From NCBI GenBank assembly GCA_023846275.1, contig JAIUJO010000147.1:198501-262500 (forward strand): a stretch of 64,000 nt of DNA, given 5' to 3'. Within the stretch, counting starts at the first letter, position 1, and every line of letters begins with the position of its first letter. The stretch is from Vanilla planifolia. Lineage: Eukaryota > Streptophyta > Magnoliopsida > Asparagales > Orchidaceae. Under the pieces are notes generated by a model. It was not told where the DNA came from. It searched no databases and saw nothing but the letters and a program-made list of their open reading frames with translations. Shown in pieces: positions 1 through 13,525 of the stretch. A program made the translations under genes and the position numbers.

Positions 1-3000
1 GTGAGCATGCAAGCATGTATGTGTACGAGTGTGTTTGTGGGTTTGGTTGTAAGTGTGTGTGTGCATTCTTTTGTGTGCAAGTATGCACATGTTTTTTTGT
101 ACATGTATTAATGTATTTGTTAGAGTGCATGTGCACATGTGTGTGCATATGTGTATTTGTGTGTGTGTGTGTGTGTGTTGTGTTTGTGTATGTGTGTGTG
201 GGTGCATGTATGGATTTGTGCAGGTGTGGATATGTGCATGTGTACATGTGTTTGTGTGAGCACATGTGTGTGCATGTGTGTGCCTATACAGTCATGTGTA
301 TGCATGTGTACATGTGTGTGTGCATGCATATGAGTTCATGTGAGTGTGTGGGTGTGAAGTGATTGTGTATGCATATGGATTTATACACGTATGTCTATAT
401 GTGTACTTGTATTTGTGTGTTTTATGTGTGTTGTGTGTGTGTTTATCTATACATGTGTGTGTGTAATTGTGTGTGTAGTTGCGTGTATATGACTATGTGT
501 GTATGTGTAAGTATGTGTGTGCATGTGTGTACTTTTCTTGTGTGTGTGCATGGTGCATGTATGTGTGTGTGTGCATGCATTCATGCATAGGTGTGTTGTT
601 GTGCATGTATACACATATGCATTTGTGTATTTGTATGTGTGTGCATGCGCAAGAGCTTGAGTTTGCATGTCGCATGTGTGTGTATATGTATGTGTGCATG
701 TGTATGCATATGTGTGTGTTCATGTGTCTGTGCATAGGAATGTTTGCAAGCATGCATATGTGTGTGTGTTTATGTGTATGTGTATGTGCACTCATGCATG
801 TGTTTGTGAGTATGTCTATGTGTGTATATGTGTGTGTGCATGTACATGTGTGTGCGTGTGTGCATAAATGATTGCATGTGTGTGTGGGCATGTGAATATG
901 CATGGGTACTAGTGTGCGTGTGTGTGCATGTATATATATATATATGTGTGTTTGTGTGTTTGTGCCTATAAGCATGCATGTGTGTGTGGAAGTTTGTGTG
1001 CATGCTCGCATGCAAGTATGTGTGAGCGAGTGTGTCGGTGTGTATTTTTGTACATGTGTGTGTATGCACATGTGCATGTGAATGTGTGTGTTTATGTGTG
1101 TTCTTGTCTATCTATGTATAGGTGCATGTGCATGCATGATGGTGTGTGTGGGTGTGTATGAGATTTAATGTGTGTGCACATTTGTGTGCATTGACTTGCT
1201 TTTGTGTGTGTGTGTGTATGTGTATGTGTGTGGGTGGATGTGTTATAGTGTGTGTGTGTGTGTGCATGTGTTATAGTGTGTGTGTTTGTGTGTGAATTTG
1301 CATGCACTATGTATGCATGCATGTGCATGTGTATGGGCATGTGTGTATGTGCATTCATGTGTAGGTGTGCATGTGCACATTTGCCTAAGTGAACATGTGC
1401 TTATGTGTTCATGTGCACGTGTGCTTGTGTGTTTGTGTTTATGTATATACGGGGTTGTGTGTAATTGTGTGCATGATATTATGTATACGTGCATGTGTGC
1501 GTTTGCATGTGTGTATCTTTTAACCTTTGCATGCATGTGTTTTAGCATGTGTGTAGGTCTATGTGCATGTGTGTGTTTTGGTATGTGCATGTGCATGTCT
1601 GTTTGTGCATTCACTTGTGCTTATCTTGTCCACATGTTTTATTTTGTTTGTGTCTATGTGTGTATGCATGTGTGTGTGTGTGCATGTTTGTGCGTGCATG
1701 TGTATGTAGATGTGTGTGTTGGTGTGTTTTTGTTGGTGCATATGTGTGCTTGTGTAAGTGTGTGATTGTGTGTGGGGGTGCATGCATGTGTGCTTGTGTG
1801 CATGCATTCATGTGTGCAAGTGCATGCATGTGCATGTGTGTGTCTAGTTATGTGTGTTTATTAGTGTACTAATGCATATGTGTAAGTGTTAGTATGCATT
1901 ATGTGTATGCACATGTGCAAGTGTGCATGTACAAGTTTGTCAATGTGTGCGTGTGAGTGTGCGTGTGTGTAGGTGCATTTAGGTATGTGTGGCCATCTGT
2001 GTGTGACATGTTTATGTGTGTGTCAATGCATATCGGTGTGGGTGTCTGTATGTGAGTGTGTGTGCTTGTGGTTGTATGCATGTGTGTATGCTTATGTGTT
2101 GTTTATATGTGTGTGCACGTGTATGTGCATGGGCTTGCTTGTTCCTTTGTGTGTGTGTGTGTGTGTGTTTTTTGCATGTGTGCATATGTGTGTGTGGGTC
2201 CATTTGTGTATGTGTGTGTGTGTGTGTAAGTTTGTATGTGTATGTGTGGCTGTGCAAATGCAAGCATGTATGTGTGCATGTGTGTGTGTCTCTCTATGTG
2301 CATTTACATTTTGTGTGTGCATGGGTTTGTGCATGATTATGTGTATGTGTGTTTGTATTTTGGTTTGTGTGTACATGCATGTTCATTTGTGCATCTGTGT
2401 TTTTGTTTGCATGTCTTTGCATCTGTGTTCATGTGAGTGGGTGAACATGTGTGTGCTGGCATGCATATGCACATATGCATGTATGTGCACATATGAGTGT
2501 GTTTTGCATGCATGTGTGTGTGTGTGTCTATAGGAGTGGGTTTGTGTTTGTCCATGTGCTTGCATGTTTGTTTGCATGTGCCTTCTTGTGCGTGTGCATT
2601 TGTGGTGTTGTGTTTGTGTGTATATTTGTGTGTGTGTGCATGCAATTGTGTGTTTATCTCATTGTATGTGTATCTACATGCATATGCTTGTGTGAATGTT
2701 TTTATGTGTAAGTGTATAAATGATCAGATTTGTGTGAGTGTGAGTTTAAATGTTTATGAGTGTGTCTATCCGTGTCTATTAGGGTAATGTGTGTGTATGC
2801 ACATGTGTGTGCGCACATGTGTGCGCATGCATCTGTGTATATGTGTGTGTTTTGAGTGTGCACATACACACACATGCATGTGTCAGTGTGAATGCATGCA
2901 TTTGTGTATTCATGTGTGTGTGCGTTTGTGTATTAGTATGTGCACATTGACACGTGTGTTTGTGTGTGGGTGCATGTGTAAATGTTTGTTTATGTGTACG

Positions 3001-6000
3001 TGTGTGTGATTGTGCTTGTGTCACTGCATGTGTGAGCACATGAGTGTGCTCGTGCATACATGTACATGTGTGTGTGCATGTGTTATGTGTGTGTGTACCA
3101 ATTTATGCTTGTGTGTGCATATTTATGCATGCATGTCTGCATCATATATGCATGTGTTTATGCAGGTGGGTGTGCATGCATGTGTGCAAGTGCACATGCA
3201 TGTGGGGGTTTGTGCACCTACACATGTGTGTATGTGTGTGCATATGTGGTACATGTGGTTATGTGTGTGTGTGTGTGTGCATGCTTGTAGACATGTATAT
3301 ATGCATATTTGTGCATGAGTGTGTCAATGTGTGCACATGTGCTTGTATGTCATGTCAATGCATGTTCTTAGGTGCAAGTGTGTGTCAATGTGCATGTGTG
3401 CATTTATTTGTGTGTGTGTGTTTCTATTAGTGTGTATGCATTTTCTTGCATGTGTGCATATGATTGGTGTGTGCGTGTGTGTGAAAAACTATGCATGCAT
3501 GTGCGTACCTTTTCATGTACATGTGTGCTCATGTCTGTGTGTGATTATGGGTGTGTTTGTGCCCATGTTCATGTGTGTGTGTGTTTGCGAGTGTGCGTGC
3601 TTGTGTGTGGTTGTGTGGTGCTTTTGCTCACGCGTATATGTGTGATGATGGAGGTGTCTTTGAACATGTATGTGCATGTGAGTATGCATTTGTTTGGAAA
3701 TATTTGTGTGTTTGTATGTGTTTGTGTGTACATGTGTTCAAGTCTGTACGTGCAGGCATGCACATTTGTGTTTGCATATGTACCTCATGTGTGTTTATGT
3801 GTGTGTGTGCATGCATATGCACACAAGTGTGTGTGTGTGGTTATGCACACAAGTGTTTTTCTTTGTATGTGTGTGCATTTACGCATGTGATTGTGTGCAC
3901 ATGTGTTTTTGTGCATGTGTGTTTGTGTTTGGTGCATTTTGTGCATGTGTGTGCTTCTGAGTGTTCATCTTTGCGTGGGCTTGCTTATGAGTTTGTTTGT
4001 GCATACATGTGTATGTGTGTACTTTTGTGTGCACATGTGTGTGTTTTTGTATACATGTGTGTGTGTGAGTGTGCATGTTCATGTTTTTGTACATGGGAGT
4101 GTAGGTGTGAGTGTTTATCTAGCGTGTAGATATGGGAATGGCCATATATATGTCTCATGTGTATGCATTTGTGCATGTGTTTTTGTGCTTAAGCATATTT
4201 GTGTATGTGCATACGTGCATGTGTATGGGTGGCAATGTAAGTATGCACATTTGTATGTTTTTGCATGTGTGTGTGTGTGTGCATAAGTGTACGTGTATGT
4301 CTATATGTTTGTGTTTACATAGTTAGATGTATTTATGCATGTGCATGGGCATGTGTGTGCCATTGTGTTTTCGTGTCTATGTGTTTGTGAAAGTGTGCAT
4401 GTGTGATTTTTGTGGGCTTGTGTGCGTCTGCGTGCTTGTGTTTGGGCTCGGTGTGCATGTGTGTTCATGTTTGTGTGTGTGCATATGTGTGCATTTCTAT
4501 GTGTGTGTATCTACACATGCATGTGCACATGTGCATTTATGTGCATGTGCATGGGTTGTTATCATGTGTGCAAGTGTTTTGTGAGTATGTATGTTTGTGT
4601 GTGTGTGTGTATGTATGTGAGTGGATGTATATATTTATGTGCACATGTACGAGTGTGCCCTTGTGTGTGAATATGTATGTGCATGTGCATGAATATGGAT
4701 GCATGTGCATGAATTTATGTGTGTGTTTGTGTGTGCATATATTGTGATTATGTGTGCATTCATGTTTGTGTATGGCACGTGTGTGAGTGTGCATGTTTGT
4801 GTGTTTTTCTATGCTTGCATTATTGTGCCCTTGTGTGTACATAAGTGTCTGTATGCATGTTTATGGGTATGTATATATGTGCCTGTGTGTGCATCCTAGT
4901 GTGTATGAATGTGTGGGTGCATGTAAGTGCGTGTGCAAGCTCATGTGAATGTATGTGTGTGTGTGTGGGTTATTTTTCTTATATATTTTCATGAGTGTAT
5001 GCATATGTGCATGGGTGCAAGAGTTTTTATGCATGTGAGCATTCATGTGCATGTTTGTGTCTACTTGTACCTTTTTGAGTATGTGTGCTTGTGTGTCTCT
5101 TTTTGTGCATTCATGTGCATGTGTGTGAGCATGTGAGTAAGTGTTTGTTTGTGTGTGTGTGTCTATGTGTTTGTATGTGTGTATGTTGCATATGTGTATG
5201 CGTGTCTATGTGTGTGTGTTGATATTTGTATCATTGTGTGCATGCATGCATGTATGTTTGTGTGTTTATGCATGCGTGCATGCATGGGCATTTATGTGTG
5301 TTTGTGCTTATGTGTGCCCACGTGTTTGGGTGCAATTTTTGTGTGTGCGAGTGAGTATGTATGCAAGTGTTTTTGTGTGTATATATTTATGTACTATAGT
5401 TTGCCAATGCATGTACCTGCATGTGCATGTGTTTGTGCTAGTACAAGTGAATGTTTGTGTGTGCACATGTAATTGTGCATGAGTGTGCATGCATATGTGT
5501 GTTTGCACGTGTTTTCTCATGGTGTGCTTTTACCTATGCATGCATGAGTGTGTATATGTGCATGTGAATGTGCACATTTATGTGTATTATTGTGGCTACA
5601 CATATGTGAGAGTGTTTATGTTTGTCTATGTGTGTGCACACATGCATTCTTGTGTGTGTGTGTGTGTATGTATTAGTGTTTGTGGGTGTCTGTGTATATG
5701 CATGTGTGTGCACATGTGTGCATGTGCATGTGTGCATATGCGCATGATTGCATTTATGTGCATGTGCTTTTTCCATGTCTTTGCTTTTGTACATGTGTAT
5801 GTGTGTATGGGTGCATGTGTGTGAATGTACTTTTGTGTGTGTTTGTGTATGTGTTTGCATGTGTGTGCATTTGTGTGCATGTGCATTTTTGTGCATGAGC
5901 ATGAGCATGTGCCTTATTCTATGAATATGTTGATGCACGTTAATGTATGCTGGTCTACAAAGGTGTGTGTGTCTAATTATGTGTATGTGTGTACTTTTGT

Positions 6001-9000
6001 GTTTGTGTGTTCTTGTGTGTGTGGATGCTTACTTATGCACATGCATTCATGTGTAGGTGCATAGGTGTACACGTGTGAGCATCTATTTGTGTTTGTCATC
6101 ATGAATTGGCATGCATGTGTGAGTGCGTGTGGTGTGTGAATGGTTGGGAGTGTATGGCCTTGTGCATTTGTGCTCCTGTTTTTTATGTGTATGTGTGTGT
6201 ATGTTCACTAGTGTTTGTGCATGTGTGTCTGCATGTGCATAGGTTTATAAGCGTGTGTATGTATTTGTTTATGTTCTATGTGTGCATGTGTGAGTATATG
6301 CATGTATGTGTATATGTATGTGTATACGTGATGCGTGCATGAGTGCATGTATGTGTGGTGGCTACACATGTGTATCCTAACTAAGTGTATGGGCATGTAT
6401 GATTATGGGCATGCTTGTGTTAGTGCATGTGTTCATGACACACATGCATGTGTGTGCATGTGTGGGTGTGTGTGTGCATGCCCACATCTGCATGTGTGTG
6501 GGTGAGTGTGTGTGCATATGCATTAGTTTGTGTGTGCTTGTGCTTGCATGTGTGCATTCTTATTCATGTTCTTATGCATATATGTGCATGTTTTTTTATG
6601 TTTGCATGCATATGAGAGTGTGTGTCTATGTGTGAGTGCATGTAAGTGTGTGTGTGCTTGTGTGTGGGTGTTTTTGTGGGTGTTTGTAGGTATTTTTTTG
6701 TTTGTGTGCTTGAACTAGTGTTTGTGTGTGTATTGATCCACACATGTGTGTGAATTTGTGCATATGTGTATATGTGTAAAGGTGCATGTGTGCTCATGTG
6801 AGTGTTTGCATGTAAATATGCATGTGTGCGCTTGTTTGCACGTGCATGTGTGTGTTCTACATGCATGTGTGTGTGCATGTGTGCATGTGCACATGTAAAT
6901 GTGCATTCGTGTGTTGTGCATTCATGTGTGCATCTGTATGTGTGTGTGCACATTTGTATGTTTGGTTATATGCATGCATACTTGTAGTGTTTGTGTGTCT
7001 ATATGTGTATGTGTACACATGTGTGTGTGAGCATGCATGTGTGTAGGGGTGTGTTGGTGTATGTGTTAATGTGTGTGCATGCATGTGGTTGTGTTCATTT
7101 GCATGTCTATATGTGAGTGTGTGTTCCTATGTGTGCGTATGGGTGTGTGGGTCCATGTGTGTATTCATGTGTGTGGGTGTATAGGTTTTGTGTGTTTATG
7201 TGTGCATGTGTGCCTGTTTGAATGCATGCTTGCATGTGTGTGTATACGTGCATACGTGAGCATGTCAATGTGAGCACATGTGTTCATGTGTGTGCATGTG
7301 CTTTATGTGTATGTTTTGATATGTGAGCATGTTCAAGCATGTCTATTTGTGTGTATATGTGTGCATGCATGGATGCATGTGTGTTTGAGTGTTTGTGTTT
7401 ATGCTAGTTATGTGCATGTACGTGCATGCTTGTGGCCATATGTGTACTACTGCATGTGTTCGTGATGCACATGTGCGTGCGTGTGCATGTGTATGTGTGT
7501 GTGGGTGTGTGTCTACATTCTTGTATGTGCATGTGTGTAGGTGAATGTGTGTGCATAAACATCTATTTGTGTGTGCATTCATGTACTTGTTTTTGTTTAT
7601 ATGTGTGTGCACACGTGTGTGTGTGTGTGTGTGGATGTGTTTCTGGGTATTTACTTGTGTGTGTGCTTTTATTAGTGTGAGTGTGTGGTTGTGTATTTGT
7701 GCGCACATTCATGTTTGCATGTGCTTGCATGTGTGTATGTGCATGCATGTGTGTATGTGTGTGGGTACGTGTGTGCTCATGTTAGTATGTGCTGTAAGCA
7801 TGCATGTATGTGTGCATGTGTATGCTTGCATGTTTGTGTTATGTGTGCATGTGAGTATGCATGTCTGTGTGTGTTTGCACGTGCACGTGTGTGTTGTGTA
7901 TGCATTTGTTTATGTGTGCATGTGTGTGTAGGTGTGTGTGTGTATGCATTTGTATGTTTGGCTATGCACGTGCATTTGTATAATGTGTGTGTGTGCATCT
8001 ACGTGCTTGTGTACGTGTGTATGTGCACAAGTGCGTGTGTATCTATATGTGAATGTGTGTGTAGGGAATGTGTCTAAGTGTATATGTGCATGCTTGCATT
8101 CATGTGTGCATGCAATTTTGTGCTTGTACATGTTTGTACATGAGTTTGTGTTCCTATGTGTGTGTTCGGGTGAGTGGCTATGTGTGTGTGCACATGGACA
8201 CATGTGGGTATATGGGTATTTTTGCATGTCTTTGTGCATGTGTGTCTACTTGTGCATGTGTATGTTTGTGTTCAAGTGCATAAGTTTGTGTGCGCATGTG
8301 TGCATGTGTGTGTGCATGCACGTGAATGTAATGTGTGTGCATGTGATTGTGAATAAGAGTGTGCATACAAGTGTGTGTGTGTGTGTGTGTGCATGTGCAT
8401 TTGAGTATCTGTGTATGTGCATGTCTTTATTTATGAGTGCATATGCATGGTTACATGTCTATGTGTGTGCTCTTGTGTGTGTGTTTATGTGCATGAATGT
8501 TTTTACTTGTGCATGTTTGTGTGCTTGTGTGCATCAATGCAAGTGTTTATTTGTGCATGTGTGCTTTTATCTTTATGTGCATGTATGCATGTGTATGTGT
8601 ATGGTTGTCAGTCTATTTGTGCACTAGTCTGCTTGCATGTGTATGTGCATATGTGTGTGCGTGCATGTGTGTGCACATGTATATGTCTACATGTATGAAT
8701 GCTTATATGTACATGCATGTGTGTGTGTGCGTGTGCATGTGCATGAGCAAGTGTGTACATATTGGCATGCATCCATGTATATGTGTGTATTTGCATGTGT
8801 GTGTGTGTGTGAGAATGCATGTGTATGTGTATAAGTTTGTCTATGCATGTGTCTGCATGTGTTTATGCATGTGCAACTTTGTCTGTCTCTATTTGCATGT
8901 ACGCAAGCACATGTGTGTGTTTGTGCATTTATGCATTCATGCATGTCAGTGCACTTATGCAAAAGCATGTGCATATGTGCAGATGTGTCTTCTTATCAAC

Positions 9001-10610
9001 ATATTTGTGTGTTCTTGTATGTATGTGTATGGGTTCATGTGTGTGTGCATTCTTGTATGTATGTACATACTTGTGCATGTGTACATGTGCGCATGTGTGT
9101 GCATGCATGCAGGTGACAATGCACAAGTGTGTACATGTGTATAGCCTTTGGGTGTGCATGTGCATGTTTGTGTGTGTGCATGTGCATGTGCTTGCATGTG
9201 CATTTGTATGCATGGGTGTACGTGTGTGTGTGTGGTTATGTGTGCATTTATGCTTATATGTGTGCTTTTATGTGCATGTGAGTGTTGGTGTGTATGTATG
9301 CATGTGTGTGTACATGTGTGTGCTTATTTTCTTATGTGTGCGTGTGTGTAGGTGTGTACGTTTATGCAAGCATGCTTGTGCATGTGTGTGTTTGTGGGTG
9401 TGTATGTGTGTGCTACACATGTGCATTTGTGCACACATGTGTTTATGTGTGTGTCATTGTGCACATGTGTTTGTATGGTCGTGCATGTGTGCATGTTCAT
9501 GCATGCTTATGCATATGTGCATGTGTATGTGCATGTGTGTATGTGTCTATCTATGGATATTTGTGTTTATGCATATGTAGTTGTATGTGTGCATTTGTTT
9601 GCATACATGTGTTTGTGCATGTGTGTGTATCACAAATGTGTGAGCGTGTGTATGTTTTTGTGTGTGTGAGCATGTGTGTGTGTATATGTGTGTGCATATG
9701 TGTGTGTATTTTTGCATGTGTGCATGTATTCCTCTATCCATGTTTTCCTATATGTATGGGAGCATGTTCATGTGTACATGTGGGTCTGTGCTTATGCATG
9801 CATTTATTTGTATTTGTCTTGTGTGTGTATTTATTTGTGTGCATGTGTGTATATGCCTATGTTTATCTATGTGTGTATTATGTGTGCATGTGTGTTTGCT
9901 TGTGCATGTGTGTTTGTGAGTGCATGTTTATGTTCCTATATGTGTTTCTATGTTTATGCATGCATATGTGCATGACCATGTGTGTTTGTGTGTGAACTCA
10001 TGTGTCTATGTGTGTTCTTGTGTGCATCTTTGTACATGTTTTCTTGTGCATGTGCATGCATATTTAAGTGTGTGTTACTATGTTTGTGCATGCACTTGTG
10101 TGTTTGTGTTTGTGTTTGTGCATGTGTGTGATTATGTGTGTATAAGTGCGTGTGAGTGGCTATGCACATGCATGTGTGTACATGTGTTCTGTTAATGATT
10201 GTTTATGTGTGTTTGTGTACACATGTATTTGTGTGTGTGTACATGCATGGGTGTATGTGTGTGAGAGTGTTAGTGTATATACATGTGTGTGTGTACATGC
10301 ACACACATGTGAGTATGGGCATGTGCTTGTGTGTGTTGATAAGCAATAATGTGTGTCCTTGTGTGTGCTTGTGCTATGTGTACATGCATGCATGTGTGTG
10401 TGTGCACATGCATGTATGTGCATACGCATCCATCAATGTGGTTGTATGGGTGCACATGCACAAGTGTGACTTCAACAATGTATCCATGTGTGATTGTGTT
10501 TGTGTGCATATTTCTCTACGTGTGCATAGGTGTGTGTGCATGTGCATTCTATGTGTGTGTGTGTGCATTGCATAAGTGTGGGTGCTTCTTTGTGTGTGTG
10601 TGTGTGTGCT
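1..10610. repeat. Degenerate TG/CATG-rich simple-sequence array (left end outside window)
   Basis: The plus strand is made almost only of TGTG runs broken by CATG, GCAT, TTTG and short A-containing words, so it is T/G-rich and close to alternating purine-pyrimidine throughout. Perfect (GT)n runs are short (about 20 bp, for example near 159-178 and 8371-8391), which shows long decay or a mixed founding unit. Weak internal duplication is visible: similar phrases recur about 1.0 kb apart (6425 with 7452, 6951 with 7947). Every frame on both strands is nearly stop-free because TG/CA repeats code for Cys-Val-Met or His-Thr; those frames are composition artefacts and not genes. The array ends sharply at about 10,610 against AT-rich satellite. 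Alternating TG/CA sequence is known to favour Z-DNA; any function here is inference. Confidence 0.93.
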
Positions 10611-10613
10611 TGT

Positions 10614-11310
10614 TTGATTTGCAATTTTTTTTGTAACTTTAAATAACCACTTATGTGACGTTTATGTCTCCTCTATTTGGTTGGATTACGTTGCTCCAAC
10701 TTCTCACTTTCTTAATTTATTTAGTACTTAAGTAATATTAAAATAAAAATTATTTGTTATTTACTATTTCTAATTTATGTTTATTTATGAAAATTTGGAT
10801 TAATTCTTAATAAGTCTTTATCAAGATGAAGCAAACATTTTTTGATTCACTTCATGAGATCTATCAATTTAAATATTCCTTTTAATACTTTTTTAATATT
10901 TTATTTTTTATGTGTTTGTCACACTTTTGAAGGTATTTCAATTATACCAAATTTGAAGATTGTGAAAATTACACTCAATCTTTATGACATCTTGTAATGC
11001 AACATCCTTACACAATTTATCTAATTTATAAAAATATTTGTCTTTGACTTGGTTCTACTACAATGTAACTCTATAGCTTCTCTTAAGTTGCCCTTACACA
11101 ATTTGATTGGATAATATTAGACACTTTTAATTTAACTTATTTAATCTTTAATATGTATTAGTTAATATTAAAATAAAATTTAATTTATATTTATTACTAT
11201 TTTTTTTTGTAATTTGAAGTATTTCAAAATAAGATTCTATCGAGATCAAATAAACATCATTCGAGTTATCATCAGAAACACTATGCAATTAAATATTTAT
11301 TTCTATATTT
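10614..11310 (+). repeat. Recent segmental copy at the TG/satellite junction (pair of 35,493-36,174)
   Basis: The first ~690 bp of satellite after the TG array match 35,493-36,174 with only about a dozen to fifteen substitutions and small indels by eye, roughly 98% identity. Ordinary monomers in this array are much more diverged. The match begins within a few bases of the TG array end and stops abruptly inside a monomer near 11,310, so it ignores monomer boundaries. This points to a recent copy event or rearrangement, or to an assembly artefact. Confidence 0.88.
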
Positions 11311-13450
11311 TTATTTTTATTATTTTTTAAGGTTCTAGAATGATTTGTAAGACATGAAATCACCGATTGCTCAAGTATCGAAATGCTACAGTTGATCTCG
11401 TTAGTATCTTGTTTTGCAACTTCCTACATAATATCTCTCATTTCTTTAAATATTTTCTATTGATTTGAATTTAACACTATGAAATTTCAAATCTTCACTT
11501 GTGTGACCTTTGCATTGCTTTGATTTGCTAAAATTACAATGCTCCAATTTTCTACATTTTGCTTAAATATATAATTTATTAATATTGAACTAATAATTTA
11601 TTATGATATATGCTTATTTTTTTTCAAATTTCAAGTAATTTTAAAGAAGGTCTAATTAAGATGAAACTAACACTGTTGGATTGATGTTGACAAGCTTTAT
11701 CCATTTAAGTATACATTTTTATATTTTTAAAAATTTTATTATCTAGGGTATCCACAATTTTTTCAAGATATTTAGTTGTCAGCCATATTTGATGATCAAG
11801 ATGTTGCACACAATCTTCTTAGTATTTTAGAATTTAATTTTACTATATAATTTTTCTTATTCTTCAATTTTTTTGCATTGATGTTACTATATTACAATGT
11901 AACTCAAATTCCTTGCTCATGTAATTTATATTTCATTTTTATTTTATTTAACTATATTTCTTCAATTTATCATATATAAGAATTAACATATATTAGTTTA
12001 ACATTGAAATAGTAATGTGATTTTTTATATGGATATTTACTTTTGTATTTTATGATAATTTAAATGAGTTGTGATTGAGAAGAAGCTATCATCATTCAAC
12101 TTGTCTTGCTAAGCTCAATGCTAATAAATATTAATTTTTTATATTTTTAAATGTTTCAATTTCTAGGGTTTCAATAAGCTCTATGATAAATGTTTTGTTC
12201 ATATCTTATTTAATAATTGAGAATGCAACATACCATCTACTTAATTCTTAGGAATGTAATTTTCATATGTTGTTGATTTCATATCTTGAAATTTATTTAT
12301 TTCATTTAGTTAGATTAATTTTTTAATTTATCATATTTTTAGCTTTAAATTATACTTTCTCGATATTAAATTATTAGTTTTTTATTATTTTATTTTATTT
12401 AGATTTATAATTCGATGTAATTTCAATCCAATCAAGATTAAACAAACGTTGTTTGATTGTCAATGAGCTTTATTTTATTAAATATTCATTTCTTTTTTCT
12501 TGAACATTTTTTTTGAAATATTTTATATTTAATTGTTTTGTCAAGAATCCGAGTTATTTTGATTCATAAAAAATTTTATTATCGAGGGTGTTACATTAGA
12601 TCTCTTTAGTACTATAGATTTCAATTTTCCAACATAATGTCTTGTTTTTAAATTCTCTTTTTTAAATTGGTTATTTTACTATGTACTTTCGTAAGTTCTA
12701 TTTTGTGACTTTTACAACAGCATGACTTGGTTATACTACTTTGTTTCAATTAATATTTTAGCTTTAACATACATGAACTTATTCATTTGGTAATAAGTTA
12801 TCATTATTTTAGTTTATTTATTTTTTTAATTTTTAGTAATTCCATATAGGGTCCACTAGAGGTGAAATAATTATATTTGAAATCACATTAATAAATTGAA
12901 AAAATATTAAATATATTTTAAAATATTTTATTTTCCCATTTAATATGACTACAAGGCATTTTCATTCCTACTTAATTTGATGTTTGAGAACTTTATATTC
13001 AATCTCCATAAAGTCTTTGAATTTACTTATGTAATTTATCTAATTTTTACTTTTTTTTACTTTGACTAGGCTATATTAGTTTATAGCTGTAAATATCTTC
13101 TCATGTGACCATTATATTGCTTTGATTAGCTCATATTTTATTGAAGTGATGCATCTCTTTTTAGCTTTAATATGTATTTTCTTAATTTTGAAATATTAAT
13201 TTTTAATTTTTTCTTTTTTAAAATTTGTAGTTTTTCTAAATCTAGTTTGATCGAGATGAAAAGAACATCATTTGAATAATCTTATTAATATCTAACAAAA
13301 ACTTTATTTTGTATTTTTTTTAATTTTATCAAAGATATTTGGGATACTTATTAGTACTTTTTATTCAAACCTTATTTGATGATGGAGAACATTATACGTG
13401 ATCTACATACATCTCTTGAAAGAAGCATAAGTATTTTATATAGAAAAATT
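10614..13450 (+). repeat. AT-rich ~420-bp satellite, block 1, forward orientation
   Basis: Seven diverged monomers are recognised by the box related to GAGATGAAACAAACATCATT, found near 10,820, 11,240, 11,657, 12,079, 12,437, 12,861 and 13,253. Spacings are about 418, 418, 421, 358, 423 and 392 bp. Other boxes occur in fixed order within each monomer: one related to GATGTTACACTCAATCTCCT, then an ATTTATCTCATTTCTTC word, then an ACTCTAAATCTCCTCTC word, then CTTAATATTAAAATAATAAT. No coding potential is seen. I call this orientation forward for convenience; the true transcriptional polarity, if any, is unknown. Confidence 0.9.
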
Positions 13451-13525
13451 TTAAAATAAATTCTTATTGGATGTTGTAGGTTGAGATTATTCACAACGAT
13501 GCTTCCTTGACATTGAGGGTAACCC
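13451..13525. other. Spacer at forward-to-reverse satellite switch
   Basis: About 75 bp here does not fit the satellite boxes on either strand. It contains GTTGTAGGTTGAGATTATTC and a less AT-rich stretch around 13,493-13,528. On its left the satellite reads forward; on its right (from CATTTGGAATTATGG) it reads reverse. I find no second copy of this spacer elsewhere in the window. Confidence 0.55.

Noticed and set aside
1-10610. Telomere or interstitial telomere array
   Set aside because: No TTTAGGG or TTAGGG runs are present; the words are TGTG and CATG.
15-10636. Many overlapping Cys/Val/Met-rich and His/Thr-rich open frames, up to 253 codons (8819-9580)
   Set aside because: They occur in all frames on both strands because TG/CA repeats contain almost no stop codons. 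They lack domain structure and are explained by composition.
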